From the NCBI RefSeq assembly GCF_002205795.1, contig NZ_NIUY01000002.1:744001-808000 (forward strand): a stretch of DNA of 64,000 bases, written 5' to 3'. The notes under the pieces were generated by a model. It did no database searches, was not told where the DNA came from, and saw only the letters and a list, made by a program, of their open reading frames with translations. Shown piece by piece: positions 41,968 to 52,341 of the stretch. Origin of the DNA: Chryseobacterium sp. VAUSW3. GTDB taxonomy: Bacteria > Bacteroidota > Bacteroidia > Flavobacteriales > Weeksellaceae. The position numbers and the translations under genes are program-made. How positions within the stretch are numbered: the first letter of the stretch is position 1; each line of letters begins with the position of its first letter.

Positions 41968-43107
41968 TTATTTGGCAATGCTGCGGGAAATTACAATCTT
42001 CTGGATTTCTGAAGTTCCTTCATAAATCTGGGTAATCTTCGCATCACGCATCATTCTTTCTACATGATATTCTTTCACATAACCGTAACCACCGTGGATT
42101 TGTACTGCTTCAACTGTAGTATCCATTGCAACTTGTGATGCATAAAGTTTTGCCATTGCACCGATTTCGGAAATGTCTTTACCTTCATCTTTTTCAACAG
42201 CAGCTTTGTAGCACAGCATTCTTGCAGCCGTAATCTGCGTTGCCATATCAGCTAATTTGAATGCAATCGCCTGGTGATTGATGATTTCGGTTCTGAAAGC
42301 TTTTCTGGTTTTTGCATATTTAAGGGCCAGTTCATAAGCTCCGGAAGCAATTCCTAAAGCCTGGGATGCAATCCCGATTCTACCGCCATTCAATACCGCC
42401 ATTGCGAAATTGAACCCGAATCCGTCTTCACCGATTCTGTTTTCTTTCGGAACTTTAACGTCGGTAAAGAGCAAAGAATGCGTATCACTTCCGCGGATTC
42501 CCAGTTTGTCTTCTTTCGGCCCGATTTCGAAACCTGCCCAACCTCTTTCTACGATAAACGCGTTGATACCTTTATGTTTTTTCTCAGGATCTGTCTGTGC
42601 GATTACAATATAGTATGTTGCGTTTCCACCGTTGGTAATCCAGTTTTTAGTCCCATTCAGCAAATAATGGTCGCCCATATCTACAGCTGTGGTTTTTTGT
42701 GATGTCGCATCAGAACCTGCTTCAGGCTCAGAAAGAGCGAAAGCACCTATCACTTCACCACTTGCCAGCGGTTTCAGGTATTTCATTTTCTGCTCCTCGT
42801 TACAGTATTTCTCCAGTCCGGCGCATACCAGCGAATTGTTTACCGACATTACTACGGCTGCAGAAGCATCAACTTTAGCAATTTCTTCCATGGCTAAAAC
42901 GTAAGACACACTGTCCATCCCGGCACCGCCGTATTTGGGATCCACCATCATACCCAGAAAGCCCAGTTCTCCCATTTTCTTCACCTGTTCGTGAGGAAAC
43001 TTCTGTTCATTATCTCTTTCTATTACGCCGGGCAAAAGTTCTGTGTTGGCAAAATCTCTTGCAGCCTGCTGAATCATTAACTGTTCTTCAGATAAATTAA
43101 AGTCCAT
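41968..43107 (-). CDS. Acyl-CoA dehydrogenase
   Basis: 379 residues, typical short/medium-chain type. Landmarks are MDFNLSEEQLMIQQAARDFA at the N-terminus, the FAD-binding block FALSEPEAGSDATSQKTTAV, NGTKNWITNG, LGIRGSDTHSLLFTDVKVPK, and the C-terminal VQIHGGYGYVKEYHVERMMR. The catalytic Glu lies in IYEGTSEIQ near the C-terminus, as in short-chain enzymes. It introduces the alpha-beta double bond in fatty-acyl or branched-chain acyl-CoA. It is divergent from the acyl-CoA ligase gene, which suggests a shared role in fatty-acid use. Confidence 0.94.
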   Translation of the reverse strand: MDFNLSEEQLMIQQAARDFANTELLPGVIERDNEQKFPHEQVKKMGELGFLGMMVDPKYGGAGMDSVSYVLAMEEIAKVDASAAVVMSVNNSLVCAGLEKYCNEEQKMKYLKPLASGEVIGAFALSEPEAGSDATSQKTTAVDMGDHYLLNGTKNWITNGGNATYYIVIAQTDPEKKHKGINAFIVERGWAGFEIGPKEDKLGIRGSDTHSLLFTDVKVPKENRIGEDGFGFNFAMAVLNGGRIGIASQALGIASGAYELALKYAKTRKAFRTEIINHQAIAFKLADMATQITAARMLCYKAAVEKDEGKDISEIGAMAKLYASQVAMDTTVEAVQIHGGYGYVKEYHVERMMRDAKITQIYEGTSEIQKIVISRSIAK

Positions 43108-43356
43108 AAAGTATATAAATTGTTTGCCTGTAAATCTACAATTTTTCTAAAAATTAAAAAAACTAAAATCCCGTGGTTTAAATTATTCATGAATAAATGA
43201 GATTACAATTCTCTATGCCGGGAATAATGTTTATTTTGTAGAAAACTTGTAACAATTAACAGAATATTGTCTGTTTGAAATAAAAATGATATTTTTACGA
43301 TAATCAATATTATTTATCTGTAACATTACCAGAAATACTCATTAAACAAAAAAAAT

Positions 43357-45135
43357 ATGACAATAAAAAGGATTTTCGATTTTGCGCGCCATGCTTTGGA
43401 AAACTATCCTCAGGACGATATGTTTATCACAAAATACCATGGGGAATGGCAAAAAATTTCAACAAAAGAATTTGTTGACCAGGGAAATAAAATATCCCGC
43501 GGATTACTGAAACTGGGAATTAAACCAAGTGACAAAATCGCCCTCATTACGACAGCAACCCGTACAGAATGGGCAGTAATGGATTTCGGAATTTCTCAGA
43601 TCGGGGCAGTCTCGGTGCCGGTTTATCCTACGATTTCGCCCGAAGATTACGAATTTATTTTTAATAATGCAGATGTACAGTACTGTTTTGTGTCAGACCG
43701 CGAACTGCTGGATAAAGTGAATAAAATTAAACCCAATGTGTCTTCATTGAAAGGTGTTTTTACATTTGATCAGGTAGATGGTGCAGCCAACTGGAATGAA
43801 ATTTTGGATTTGGGCAGCGATGAAGCAACACAAAGCGAGGTGGCTGATCTCAGCAACAGCATCAATACTGAAGATCTGGCAACGATTATCTATACGTCCG
43901 GAACTACCGGAAAACCAAAAGGCGTAATGCTTACCCACCACAATATTGTGGCGAATGTACTGGCTTCAGACCCCAGAATTCCACGGGTTAAAGGTCTTCA
44001 GAATACCGAGATCAGAATTTTAAGTTTCCTCCCGATCTGTCATATTTTCGAGAGAATGCTCTTCTATCTTTATCAGTATAATGGCTATTCTGTGTATTTT
44101 GCTGAAAGCATTGATAAAATGGGCGACAACATTAAAGAGGTGAAACCGCACATCATGTCTGTAGTACCAAGACTGATCGAGAAAGTTTACGACAAGATTT
44201 ACGATAAAGGAACCAGCGCCGGCGGCCTGAAATCTAAAATCTTCCTTTGGGCTCTTGGAGTAAACAAGGCCAAGCAGAATATTGGTAAACCATCCGGATT
44301 AATGGAGATGATTGCGGATAAACTGGTATTCTCTAAATGGAGAGAAGGTTTGGGTGGAAACATCATCACATTAGTCTCCGGTTCGGCAGCACTGCAGCCA
44401 CGACTTAACAAAATGTTCCAGAACGCGGGAATCCCAATTTTAGAAGGATATGGTTTAACTGAAACCTCCCCGGTAATTTCAGTAAACAGTTTCGGCAAAA
44501 TTAAAATCGGAACCGTAGGTCATGTGCTTGAAAATCTTGATGTAAAAATTCAGGAAGACGGCGAAATTACCGTAAAAGGACCTTCTGTATTTAAAGGATA
44601 TTTCAAGAATGAAGAAATGACCAAAGAAGTTTTCACAGAGGACGGCTATTTTAAAACCGGCGACATCGGACATATCGATGATGAAGGTTATCTGCATATC
44701 ACCGACCGTAAAAAAGAAATGTTCAAAACTTCAGGCGGAAAATATGTTGCGCCTCAGGTCATCGAGAATCAGGCAAAGGCTTCGAAATTCATCGAGCAGA
44801 TCATGGTGGTGGGTGATGGCGAGAAGATGCCTTGCGCATTGATTCAGCCCGATTTCAATTTCGTGCAGCACTGGGCAGAACGTAAGCAGATCAACGTGGG
44901 AACAACTCCGGAAGAAATGGCCAACAGTCCTGAACTTAAAGAAAGAATTGGTAAGGAAATCGACTATCTCAACACTAAATTAGGCAGCTGGGAACAAATT
45001 AAACGTTTCGAGCTCACCCCGGAAGTTTGGACCATCGATTCCGGCGTCCTCACACCAACGCTTAAACTGAAGCGTAAAGCGGTGAAAGAACGTTATATAA
45101 AACTCTACAATAAAATGTACGGCCACGAGGCCTAA
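43357..45135 (+). CDS. Long-chain fatty-acid-CoA ligase (AMP-forming)
   Basis: 592 residues. The adenylation core motif YTSGTTGKPKGVMLTHHN is at about residue 178. Further motifs are GYGLTETSPVISVN (A5), YFKTGDIGHIDDEGYLHITD (A7-A8) and the C-terminal LKLKRKAV with the catalytic Lys. The closest pattern is the FadD15/long-chain acyl-CoA synthetase group (EGYGLTETSPV and the missing membrane anchor). It activates long-chain fatty acids to acyl-CoA for beta-oxidation or lipid synthesis. The 249-nt gap to the divergent acyl-CoA dehydrogenase gene must hold both promoters. Confidence 0.93.
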   Translation: MTIKRIFDFARHALENYPQDDMFITKYHGEWQKISTKEFVDQGNKISRGLLKLGIKPSDKIALITTATRTEWAVMDFGISQIGAVSVPVYPTISPEDYEFIFNNADVQYCFVSDRELLDKVNKIKPNVSSLKGVFTFDQVDGAANWNEILDLGSDEATQSEVADLSNSINTEDLATIIYTSGTTGKPKGVMLTHHNIVANVLASDPRIPRVKGLQNTEIRILSFLPICHIFERMLFYLYQYNGYSVYFAESIDKMGDNIKEVKPHIMSVVPRLIEKVYDKIYDKGTSAGGLKSKIFLWALGVNKAKQNIGKPSGLMEMIADKLVFSKWREGLGGNIITLVSGSAALQPRLNKMFQNAGIPILEGYGLTETSPVISVNSFGKIKIGTVGHVLENLDVKIQEDGEITVKGPSVFKGYFKNEEMTKEVFTEDGYFKTGDIGHIDDEGYLHITDRKKEMFKTSGGKYVAPQVIENQAKASKFIEQIMVVGDGEKMPCALIQPDFNFVQHWAERKQINVGTTPEEMANSPELKERIGKEIDYLNTKLGSWEQIKRFELTPEVWTIDSGVLTPTLKLKRKAVKERYIKLYNKMYGHEA

Positions 45136-45140
45136 ACTTT

Positions 45141-45171
45141 AAAAGCACGGTTTGTATGGCCGTGCTTTTTT
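45141..45171 (+). terminator. Rho-independent terminator after the acyl-CoA ligase gene
   Basis: Stem AAAAGCACGG with CCGTGCTTTT around a 9-nt loop, then a T run, 5 nt past the stop. Confidence 0.86.
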
Positions 45172-45241
45172 ATTTTCCGTGAGCTCTCCTACCAAGATTG
45201 CAACTATTATAAAAGTATATCAAAGCGGAAAACTGCGAGAG

Positions 45242-45272
45242 TTGTCGTTTCTTTCTCAAACAACTATTTTTG
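45242..45272 (+). promoter_or_regulatory. Promoter of the SulP transporter gene
   Basis: TTG (45242-45244), a 20-nt spacer, TATTTTTG (45265-45272), then 16 nt to the ATG. Full Bacteroidota consensus. Confidence 0.72.
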
Positions 45273-45288
45273 CAGCATTAATTTACCG

Positions 45289-46824
45289 ATGAAAGCTGCT
45301 CTGAACTTGTTCAATTTTTCCCAGAAAATAAACTACCGCACCGAAATCCTGGCCGGACTTACCGTGGCAATGACCATGATTCCCGAGTCGCTTTCTTTCG
45401 CGATTCTCGCCGGATTCCCGCCACTGGTTGGGCTTTACGGCGCATTTATTATGGGACTTGTTACGGCAATCTTCGGCGGAAGGCCTGGACTGATTTCCGG
45501 CGGTGCAGGTGCTACCGTAATTGTATTGATCGCACTGATGAAGTCTCACGGTTTGGAATATGTCTTCGGAGCAATTGCCCTGGCGGGTATTATTCAGATT
45601 TTTGTAGGACTTTTAAAACTGGGTAAATTTATACGGCTGGTTCCGCAACCCGTGATGTTTGGTTTTGTAAATGGGCTGGCGATTGTCATTTTCATGTCTC
45701 AACTCGAACAGTTCAAAATAACCACCAACGGTCAGACCGAATGGCTCAGCGGCACGCCTTTTCTTATCATGGCAGGGCTGGTAGCGCTTACGATCGGCAT
45801 CGTCATTCTTTTGCCAAAATTCACAAAGAAAATTCCTGCTTCCCTGGCAGCAATTATGATCGTTTTCGCCATCGTGATGATCTTTGGAATCGAGACTAAA
45901 AAAGTGGAAGACATTGCTTCTGTAAGCGGAAGTTTACCGCCTTTTCATATTCCCAATATTCCGTTCGATCTGGAAACTTTAAAAGTTATTTTTCCATACG
46001 CATTGATTATGGCCGCAGTAGGTTTAACGGAAGGGCTTTTAACCCTTAATCTGGTAGACGAAATTACCGGAACCAAAGGCAACAGCAACCGCGAATGTAT
46101 CGCACAGGGCGGCGCCAATATCCTGAACGGTTTTTTCTACGGAATGGGCGGCTGCACTATGATTGCCCAAACGCTTGTAAATCTTTCTGCGGGTTCCCGC
46201 GCCAGACTTTCTGGGATTGTAGCAGCTTTAACCATTTTACTTATTATTTTAGTAGGCGCACCTGTAATCGGGAAACTACCAATGGCTGCGCTAACTGGAG
46301 TCATGATCATGGTCGCTATCGGTACGTTCGAATGGGCAAGTCTGAGGATTTTCAGACGCATGCCAAAATCCGATATTTTTGTGATGATTGTGGTGACTTT
46401 AATTACAATATTCCTTCATAATCTGGCATTGGCAGTTTTAATCGGAGTAATTATTTCTGCACTGGTTTTTGCCTGGGATAATGCCAAAAGGATCCGTGCC
46501 CGAAAACATACCGATGAAAACGGTGTGAAGCATTATGAAATTTACGGCCCTCTGTTTTTCGGTTCAGTTACCGGTTTCGCGGAAAAGTTTGATGTAGCAA
46601 ACGATCCGCAGGAAATCATCATCGACTTCGCTGAAAGCCGTGTCGTGGATATGTCGGCTATTGAAGCATTAAATGCGATCACCCACCGTTATCACAAAGC
46701 CGGAAAAACAGTCCGTCTTCAACATTTAAGTCCGGATTGCCGCACGCTTCTGAAGAATGCCGAAGCCATTATTGAGGTGAATATTCTCGAAGATCCCATG
46801 TACCTTGTGACTGAAAAAACTTAA
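45289..46824 (+). CDS. SulP family inorganic anion transporter with STAS domain
   Basis: 511 residues. The N-terminal transport domain has about 12-14 helices, with the family signature TVAMTMIPESLSFAILAGFP and PLVGLYGAFIMGLVTAIFGG near the start, and the GGCTMIAQTLVNLSAGSRAR block in the middle. Residues about 410-505 are a cytoplasmic STAS domain (YEIYGPLFFGSVTGFAEKF and DFAESRVVDMSAIEAL), which regulates SLC26/SulP proteins. Likely substrates are sulfate, bicarbonate or other anions; specificity is not readable. It has its own promoter. Confidence 0.92.
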   Translation: MKAALNLFNFSQKINYRTEILAGLTVAMTMIPESLSFAILAGFPPLVGLYGAFIMGLVTAIFGGRPGLISGGAGATVIVLIALMKSHGLEYVFGAIALAGIIQIFVGLLKLGKFIRLVPQPVMFGFVNGLAIVIFMSQLEQFKITTNGQTEWLSGTPFLIMAGLVALTIGIVILLPKFTKKIPASLAAIMIVFAIVMIFGIETKKVEDIASVSGSLPPFHIPNIPFDLETLKVIFPYALIMAAVGLTEGLLTLNLVDEITGTKGNSNRECIAQGGANILNGFFYGMGGCTMIAQTLVNLSAGSRARLSGIVAALTILLIILVGAPVIGKLPMAALTGVMIMVAIGTFEWASLRIFRRMPKSDIFVMIVVTLITIFLHNLALAVLIGVIISALVFAWDNAKRIRARKHTDENGVKHYEIYGPLFFGSVTGFAEKFDVANDPQEIIIDFAESRVVDMSAIEALNAITHRYHKAGKTVRLQHLSPDCRTLLKNAEAIIEVNILEDPMYLVTEKT

Positions 46825-46988
46825 TTGCTGTCAATAGAAGCAGGAAAAATAGCTGGAAAGGAAAACGGCATAATTATTTTACTGTCTGCCATTTATCGGC
46901 ACAAAATTGGATGCCATGCTATCCATAAAAAACATTTTGTGTCGTTAATGGCTACTTTACGTTTCTATTCTGATAAAATCCTGGAATC

Positions 46989-47534
46989 ATGGAAAATCCA
47001 CTTCAAAACGACGGCTATAATTTTAACCGTTCACCGTTAAACTCCAGAAAAACATTACGCAGATTTTTTTCTGAAAGCCTAAAAGAACTGTATTTCTCCG
47101 AAAATATTATTTTTACTGAATTCGGAAAAATCAGCCATAAAATCAAATCAGAAAAGCTTAAATTTATCTTAAAGAATCATTTGATAATCCATCTAAAGCA
47201 CAAAGAGCGGCTGGAAAAAATTTTTCAAATGCAGAATGAATCTCTTAAATCGAAAGAGTGTGCAGCCATTATTGCTTTGCTGAATGAGGCAAAGCAACAT
47301 TTTACCATATTTTCAGATGACATTGTAAACTGGGAAATTGCCCTCATCCTTACTTCCCGTAAACTCGCACATTACAAAATAGCCGCCTATGGATCTGCTG
47401 CCCACCTGGCAATAAATCTGAATGATCATGCTGCTGCCACGCTTCTTGCAATAGATGTTCAGGAAGAAGAGGAATTTATTGAACGATATTTGAATGATAT
47501 TACCTACGAATTCCTGAAGCCTTACCGGCCGTAA
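46989..47534 (+). CDS. DUF892 ferritin-like protein (YciE/YciF family)
   Basis: 181 residues, almost all alpha-helical. Iron-site-type acidic and His residues lie in the helices FFSESLKELYFSENII, HLKHKERLEKIFQ, NWEIALILTSRKLAHYKIAA and VQEEEEFIERYL, the four-helix pattern of DUF892 proteins. The family is linked to stress and iron or peroxide handling in other bacteria. The first 20 residues are a poorly conserved tail. It lies 164 nt after the SulP gene; no terminator or exact promoter is seen in the gap. Confidence 0.8.
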   Translation: MENPLQNDGYNFNRSPLNSRKTLRRFFSESLKELYFSENIIFTEFGKISHKIKSEKLKFILKNHLIIHLKHKERLEKIFQMQNESLKSKECAAIIALLNEAKQHFTIFSDDIVNWEIALILTSRKLAHYKIAAYGSAAHLAINLNDHAAATLLAIDVQEEEEFIERYLNDITYEFLKPYRP

Positions 47535-47601
47535 AAAACATTAGTTTAACTCACCGCAAATCCGCATCCGTTTTTCCAAAAATTATTGAAAAAAGCAGGT
47601 G

Positions 47602-48189
47602 TTATTTCTCCCGTTCTTTTAAAATCGACTCAATTTCTGCTAAAGAAAACCCTTTCGCTTTCAACAGAATTAAATAATGATACAATAAATCCGCTGCTTC
47701 GTTTTTAAAAAGTTCTGCATTGTCGTCTTTTGCTTCTATCACAAGTTCCACGGCCTCCTCGCCTACTTTCTGGGCGATTTTATTAATTCCTCTTTTGTAC
47801 AGTTGATTGGTGTAGGAATTTTCCACATCCTGATCAATTCTTTGATGAATGGTTTGCTCCAGCTGATACAAAAATCCTTTTGCAGTTTCTGTACGGAAAC
47901 AGGAAACCGTTCCTTTATGACAGGTCGGCCCGTCCGCTTGCGCGAGAATGAGTAAAGTGTCGTCATCACAATCGAGCCTGATGTCTTTCACCCAAAGAAA
48001 GTTTCCGGAAGTTTCGCCTTTTGTCCAGAGGCGGTTTTTGCTTCGGCTGAAGAAAGTTACTTTCTGCTCTTTCATCGTTTTTTCGAACGCTTCTTCGTTC
48101 ATATATCCCTGCATCAGCACTTGCAGGCTCACCTCATCCTGAATAATTACGGGAATCAGGCCATTTGATTTTTTAAAATTGGGTTTCAT
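47602..48189 (-). CDS. hisIE: Bifunctional phosphoribosyl-AMP cyclohydrolase/phosphoribosyl-ATP pyrophosphatase
   Basis: 195 residues, a HisI-HisE fusion. The HisI part (about 1-105) has YMNEEAFEKTMKEQKVTFFS, LWTKGETSGNFL and the zinc motif DCDDDTLLILAQADGPTCHKG with Cys ligands and CFRTE. The HisE part (about 108-195) has INKIAQKVGEEAVELVIEAK and NEAADLLYHYLILL. The protein catalyses the second and third steps of histidine synthesis. It is the last gene of the operon and overlaps hisF by 4 nt. Confidence 0.96.
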   Translation of the reverse strand: MKPNFKKSNGLIPVIIQDEVSLQVLMQGYMNEEAFEKTMKEQKVTFFSRSKNRLWTKGETSGNFLWVKDIRLDCDDDTLLILAQADGPTCHKGTVSCFRTETAKGFLYQLEQTIHQRIDQDVENSYTNQLYKRGINKIAQKVGEEAVELVIEAKDDNAELFKNEAADLLYHYLILLKAKGFSLAEIESILKEREK

Positions 48190-48941
48190 ATTCTTACAGG
48201 GATATTTTGAGTTTGTAAATACTTTTTAAGTTCAGGAATCGGGATTTGTCCGAAATGAAAAACACTTGCAGCCAAAGCCGCCGTGACATTCGTTCTGTTG
48301 AAAACCTCCGCAAAATGTTCCATCGTTCCCGCTCCTCCAGATGCAATCACCGGAATGGTAACGGCTTCAGAGACTGCTTTGCTGATGTCTATGGCGAAAC
48401 CGTTCTTTGTGCCGTCGTTATTCATCGAAGTTAGGAGGATTTCACCAGCTCCAAGTTCGGCGCCTTTTTTTGCCCAATCAACGGTTTTTAATTCTGTAGA
48501 AACTGTCCCGCCACTGCGGAAAACCTTCCACTCATCATTCACAAATTTTGTATCGACCGCCAAAACGACGCACTGGTTTCCAAATTCACGCGCGATCTCG
48601 GTAATCAGTTCTGGTCTTAGGATTGCTGCAGAATTCAAACTGATTTTATCCGCACCGGAATCGATTATTTTTTTTGCATCTTCTAAAGTATTAATGCCTC
48701 CGCCGACCGTAAACGGAATATTGATTTCCGAAGCAATTCGGGTTACAAGTTCCGTGAGTGTTTTCCGGTTTTCGAGCGTTGCGGTAATGTCGAGAAAAAC
48801 GAGTTCGTCCGCACCTTCATGTGCATATCTTTTGGCCAGTTCCACAGGATCGCCCGCATCTCTGATGTCCAGAAAATTGATTCCTTTTACCGTTCTTCCG
48901 TTTTTAATGTCTAAACACGGGATGATTCTTTTTTTCAGCAT
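48186..48941 (-). CDS. hisF: Imidazole glycerol phosphate synthase cyclase subunit
   Basis: 251 residues, a TIM barrel. The catalytic Asp in [16 protein letters not shown] (residue 11) and the second in LAVDTKF (about residue 130) are intact, and phosphate sites are [10 protein letters not shown] and [11 protein letters not shown]. It closes the imidazole ring from PRFAR using ammonia tunnelled from HisH, giving IGP and AICAR. It overlaps hisA by 7 nt and hisIE by 4 nt. Confidence 0.97.
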   Translation of the reverse strand: MLKKRIIPCLDIKNGRTVKGINFLDIRDAGDPVELAKRYAHEGADELVFLDITATLENRKTLTELVTRIASEINIPFTVGGGINTLEDAKKIIDSGADKISLNSAAILRPELITEIAREFGNQCVVLAVDTKFVNDEWKVFRSGGTVSTELKTVDWAKKGAELGAGEILLTSMNNDGTKNGFAIDISKAVSEAVTIPVIASGGAGTMEHFAEVFNRTNVTAALAASVFHFGQIPIPELKKYLQTQNIPVRI

Positions 48942-49648
48942 AATTCGGATAATCCTTTGAGGTTAATGGTGCCTTCATAAATTGCTTTGCCGATAATCGC
49001 GCCTTCGCAGCCAATATTTTTCAACTTCTGAACATCTTCTATCGTGGTGATTCCACCACTTGCAATGAGACTGATGGTGGTGTCTGTCAAAATCTCTTCA
49101 TACAGTTCAAAAGCCGGTCCCGAAAGCATTCCGTCTTTATCGATATCGGTCACGATACTGTATTTTGCACCTTTGTTCTCGTAGTCTTTAATAAAAGAAA
49201 TCACATCAAGATTACTGTTTTCGAGCCAGCCATTGGTGGCAATCCTCCTGTTTTTACAGTCGGCGCCCAGAATAATTTTCTCAGCCCCGTATTTCATGAG
49301 CCATTCCAACATCAAATCCTGATTTTGGGCGGCAATACTTCCCACAGTAATCTGCTTTGCACCACATTCAAAAGCAGTTTTAATATCGTTTTCGGATTTA
49401 ATACCACCGCCGAAATCCACATTCAAATTCGTTTGGGAAGCCAAAACTTCCAATATTTTATAATTGACAATCTGTTTGGCTTTTGCACCATCAAGGTCCA
49501 CAACATGTAGATATTGGATGCCTGCATCTTCAAATATTTTAGCCATATGCAACGGGTTTTCACTGTATATTTTTTGGGTGGAGTAATCGCCTTTGGTTAA
49601 TCTCACACATTTTCCACCGATGATGTCGATGGCCGGTATAATTCTCAT
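48935..49648 (-). CDS. hisA: ProFAR isomerase
   Basis: 237 residues, a (beta/alpha)8 barrel. Landmarks are [20 protein letters not shown] (base Asp8), [34 protein letters not shown] (acid Asp) and [14 protein letters not shown]. It isomerises ProFAR to PRFAR. It overlaps hisH by 4 nt and hisF by 7 nt. Confidence 0.97.
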   Translation of the reverse strand: MRIIPAIDIIGGKCVRLTKGDYSTQKIYSENPLHMAKIFEDAGIQYLHVVDLDGAKAKQIVNYKILEVLASQTNLNVDFGGGIKSENDIKTAFECGAKQITVGSIAAQNQDLMLEWLMKYGAEKIILGADCKNRRIATNGWLENSNLDVISFIKDYENKGAKYSIVTDIDKDGMLSGPAFELYEEILTDTTISLIASGGITTIEDVQKLKNIGCEGAIIGKAIYEGTINLKGLSELC

Positions 49649-50223
49649 AAGTTTAAAAAGTTTTTTAAAATCTGTATTCCTGTTGGCGCAGATTTTTCGG
49701 GGTGAAACTGGGTAGCGTAGAAGTTATCTTTCTGTAGAGCCGCGCTGAAAGAGAGGATATAATCCGTTACCGCCATGGTTTCATCACTGATTTCCGCGTA
49801 ATAACTGTGAACAAAATAGCAGTTTTCTTCGATGTCAACATCTTCGAACAATTTTCCTTTTACTGAAGTGAAATTATTCCAGCCGGTGTGAGGCACAAGA
49901 TCTTCGGGGGGAAACTTTTTTACTTTTGTTTTAAAAATTCCTAAAGTTTCAGTTTCACCTTCTTCCGAAGACTCACAAAGCAGCTGCATCCCGAGACATA
50001 TTCCGAGAACCGGCTGTTTCAGGGATTTAATTACTTTATCGAGTCCCTTTTCTTTCAGATAATTCATGGCAGAAGCTGCTTCTCCAACTCCCGGAAGAAT
50101 TACTTTTTCAGCACTTTTCAGTACTTCCGGGTCATCCGTAATAACTGTTTCGTAGCCGAGCCGCTTCACCGCATTTTCCACGGAAAGCGCATTTCCTGCA
50201 TTGTATTTCAATATTGCGATCAT
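49645..50223 (-). CDS. hisH: Imidazole glycerol phosphate synthase glutaminase subunit
   Basis: 192 residues, a class I glutamine amidotransferase. The nucleophile C76 lies in [12 protein letters not shown], and the triad is completed by H174 and E176 in [10 protein letters not shown]. It supplies ammonia to HisF. The oxyanion region VILPGVGEA is as expected. It overlaps hisB and hisA by 4 nt each. Confidence 0.97.
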   Translation of the reverse strand: MIAILKYNAGNALSVENAVKRLGYETVITDDPEVLKSAEKVILPGVGEAASAMNYLKEKGLDKVIKSLKQPVLGICLGMQLLCESSEEGETETLGIFKTKVKKFPPEDLVPHTGWNNFTSVKGKLFEDVDIEENCYFVHSYYAEISDETMAVTDYILSFSAALQKDNFYATQFHPEKSAPTGIQILKNFLNL

Positions 50224-51311
50224 AAAATTCCTTTGGTGCTAGGGATGTTATAGTTTTCGGTTTTGCTCACCGCCATTTTCACTGCTTTTGCAAAAGCTTT
50301 GAAGGTTGCCTCGATTTTGTGGTGTTCATTGTCGCCTTCAGCTTTAATATTGAGGTTACATCTTGCCTGATCGCTGAACGATTTAAAGAAATGGAAAAAC
50401 AGTTCGGTGGGAACATCTCCGATTTTCTCTCTTTTAAATTCCGCTTCCCAAACCAGCCAGGGTCTTCCACCGAAATCCACGGCAACCTGAGCCAGGCAGT
50501 CATCCATCGGCAATAAAAAGCCGTACCGCGAAATCGCTTTCTTGTTTCCGAGCGCCTGTAGAAAAGCGTCGCCCAAAGCGATCGCAGTGTCTTCAACCGT
50601 GTGATGTTCATCAATTTCGAGGTCGCCTTTTACCTGAACTTTCAGATCGAGGCTGCCGTGTCTGGAAATCTGCTGCAACATATGATCGAAAAAAGGCAAA
50701 CCCGTATTTATTTCTGAAACGCCGCTGCCATCGAGATTCACTTCAATATTGATGGAAGTTTCCAGGGTTTCCCTTTTCACTTTTCCGATTCTTGGGACCG
50801 ATTTCAAGTACTGATAAATTTCGTTCCAGTCTTGGGTGACAAAAGTTGCCAGCGTATTTTCTTCTTCACCGATGAATATGGATTTTGAGCCTAAATTTTC
50901 CGCAAGTTTGATATCGGTTTTCCGGTCGCCAATGACGAAGGAATTTTCAAGATCGTAATTTCCGTAAATATATTTGCTGAGCATTGCGGTTCCGGGTTTT
51001 CTGGTGGGTTTATTTTCGTGCTCAAAAGACCGATCAATAAAGATTTCTGCAAAATTTACGCCCTCATTTTTTAAAGTATTGATGATGAAATTGTGCACCG
51101 GCCAAAATGTATCTTCCGGAAAAGAATCTGTTCCCAAACCGTCCTGATTGCTTACCATCACCAATTCATAATTGAGTTCTCTGGCAATTTTTGAAAGACT
51201 GCTGAAGACATTAGGAAGAAATTCGAGTTTTTCGAAACTGTCGATCTGAAAATCTTCAGGTTCACGGATGATGGTTCCGTCGCGGTCTATAAATAAAACT
51301 TTCTTAGTCAT
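50220..51311 (-). CDS. hisB: Bifunctional histidinol-phosphatase/imidazoleglycerol-phosphate dehydratase
   Basis: 363 residues. The N-terminal half (about 1-165) is a HAD phosphatase: nucleophile D9 and D11 in [20 protein letters not shown], and the metal site [14 protein letters not shown]. The C-terminal half (about 175-363) is IGP dehydratase with metal-binding [37 protein letters not shown] and [19 protein letters not shown]. The fusion is as in enterobacteria. It catalyses steps 7 and 9 of the pathway. Overlaps hisC by 8 nt. Confidence 0.96.
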   Translation of the reverse strand: MTKKVLFIDRDGTIIREPEDFQIDSFEKLEFLPNVFSSLSKIARELNYELVMVSNQDGLGTDSFPEDTFWPVHNFIINTLKNEGVNFAEIFIDRSFEHENKPTRKPGTAMLSKYIYGNYDLENSFVIGDRKTDIKLAENLGSKSIFIGEEENTLATFVTQDWNEIYQYLKSVPRIGKVKRETLETSINIEVNLDGSGVSEINTGLPFFDHMLQQISRHGSLDLKVQVKGDLEIDEHHTVEDTAIALGDAFLQALGNKKAISRYGFLLPMDDCLAQVAVDFGGRPWLVWEAEFKREKIGDVPTELFFHFFKSFSDQARCNLNIKAEGDNEHHKIEATFKAFAKAVKMAVSKTENYNIPSTKGIL

Positions 51312-52341
51312 TGCTGAATTCTTTTAATGCATTTAATAATTCTTGATTTTCCTCCGCCGTTCCTACAGAAATACGCATACAGTTTTTGATGACAGAATTG
51401 CGGTTTCTGATGATAATTTTTCTTTCAATAAGCTTTTCATAGAGTTCATCAGCATTTTCTACTTCTACCAGAAGAAAATTGGCATCGGAAGGATAAATTT
51501 TTCTGATGATTTTTAAACCGGAAAGATTTTGAATGAGCTGTTTTTTTTCAATTAAAATATTCTTTACTTTCTGATTAAATTCCGATTCTTTACCTAAAAT
51601 TTCCAGGGCTGTATGCTGATTGACTGTGCTGATGTTGTAAGGTGCTTTAACGCGGTTGAAATAGGAAAGAATTTCTTCATTCATGTAACCGATTCCGAGA
51701 CGGATTCCGGCTAATCCCCACGCTTTGCTTAAGGTTTGAATCACGATTAAATTGGGATATTCGTTGATTTTCTGAATGAAAGAAGGCTGATCGCAGAAAT
51801 CAATATACGCTTCATCGATGAGTACAATTCCGTTAAAGTTTTTAAGGATAAACTCAATATCATCGGTTCGCAATAAATTTCCGGTAGGATTATTCGGCGA
51901 ACAGATAAAAATCAGTTTTAGGTTTGGATCCGAAAAATAAGGCTGTAAAAGATTTCTGTCCATCTGAAAATCCTCATCCAAAGGAAGTTTAATAAGTTCC
52001 ACATTGTTGATATTTGCCGAAACTTCATACATTCCATACGTCGGAACAAAAGTCAGCGCTTTATCTTTGCCGGGTTCACAAAAAATCCTGAATGCCAGAT
52101 CGATTGCCTCATCACTTCCGTTCCCGATAAAAATCTGCTTAGTCGAAATGTTTTTGAGTTCCGCCAATTTTTCTTTTAAAGCCGGCTGATAAGGATCGGG
52201 ATAACGGTTGTAGATCCCGAACGGGTTTTCGTTGGCATCCATAAAAATGCCTTCTTTTCCCGAATATTCATCTCTCGCGCTGGAGTACGGAGCCAAAGCC
52301 TGAATGTTTTTTCTGACGAGCGCCTGAATTTTATTTTTCAT
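51304..52341 (-). CDS. hisC: Histidinol-phosphate aminotransferase
   Basis: 345 residues, PLP fold type I. The Schiff-base lysine K206 lies in [14 protein letters not shown]. Other landmarks are [21 protein letters not shown], the [11 protein letters not shown] loop and LIDEAYIDF. It transaminates imidazole acetol phosphate to histidinol phosphate. It overlaps hisD by 11 nt and hisB by 8 nt. Confidence 0.96.
   Translation of the reverse strand: MKNKIQALVRKNIQALAPYSSARDEYSGKEGIFMDANENPFGIYNRYPDPYQPALKEKLAELKNISTKQIFIGNGSDEAIDLAFRIFCEPGKDKALTFVPTYGMYEVSANINNVELIKLPLDEDFQMDRNLLQPYFSDPNLKLIFICSPNNPTGNLLRTDDIEFILKNFNGIVLIDEAYIDFCDQPSFIQKINEYPNLIVIQTLSKAWGLAGIRLGIGYMNEEILSYFNRVKAPYNISTVNQHTALEILGKESEFNQKVKNILIEKKQLIQNLSGLKIIRKIYPSDANFLLVEVENADELYEKLIERKIIIRNRNSVIKNCMRISVGTAEENQELLNALKEFSND

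Noticed and set aside
46825-46988. Small gene between the SulP and DUF892 genes
   Set aside because: A 71-codon open frame exists, but it ends inside the DUF892 gene in another frame and has no recognisable composition or promoter.
48283-48960. A 225-residue open frame on the plus strand
   Set aside because: It is antisense to hisF, which has all family motifs.
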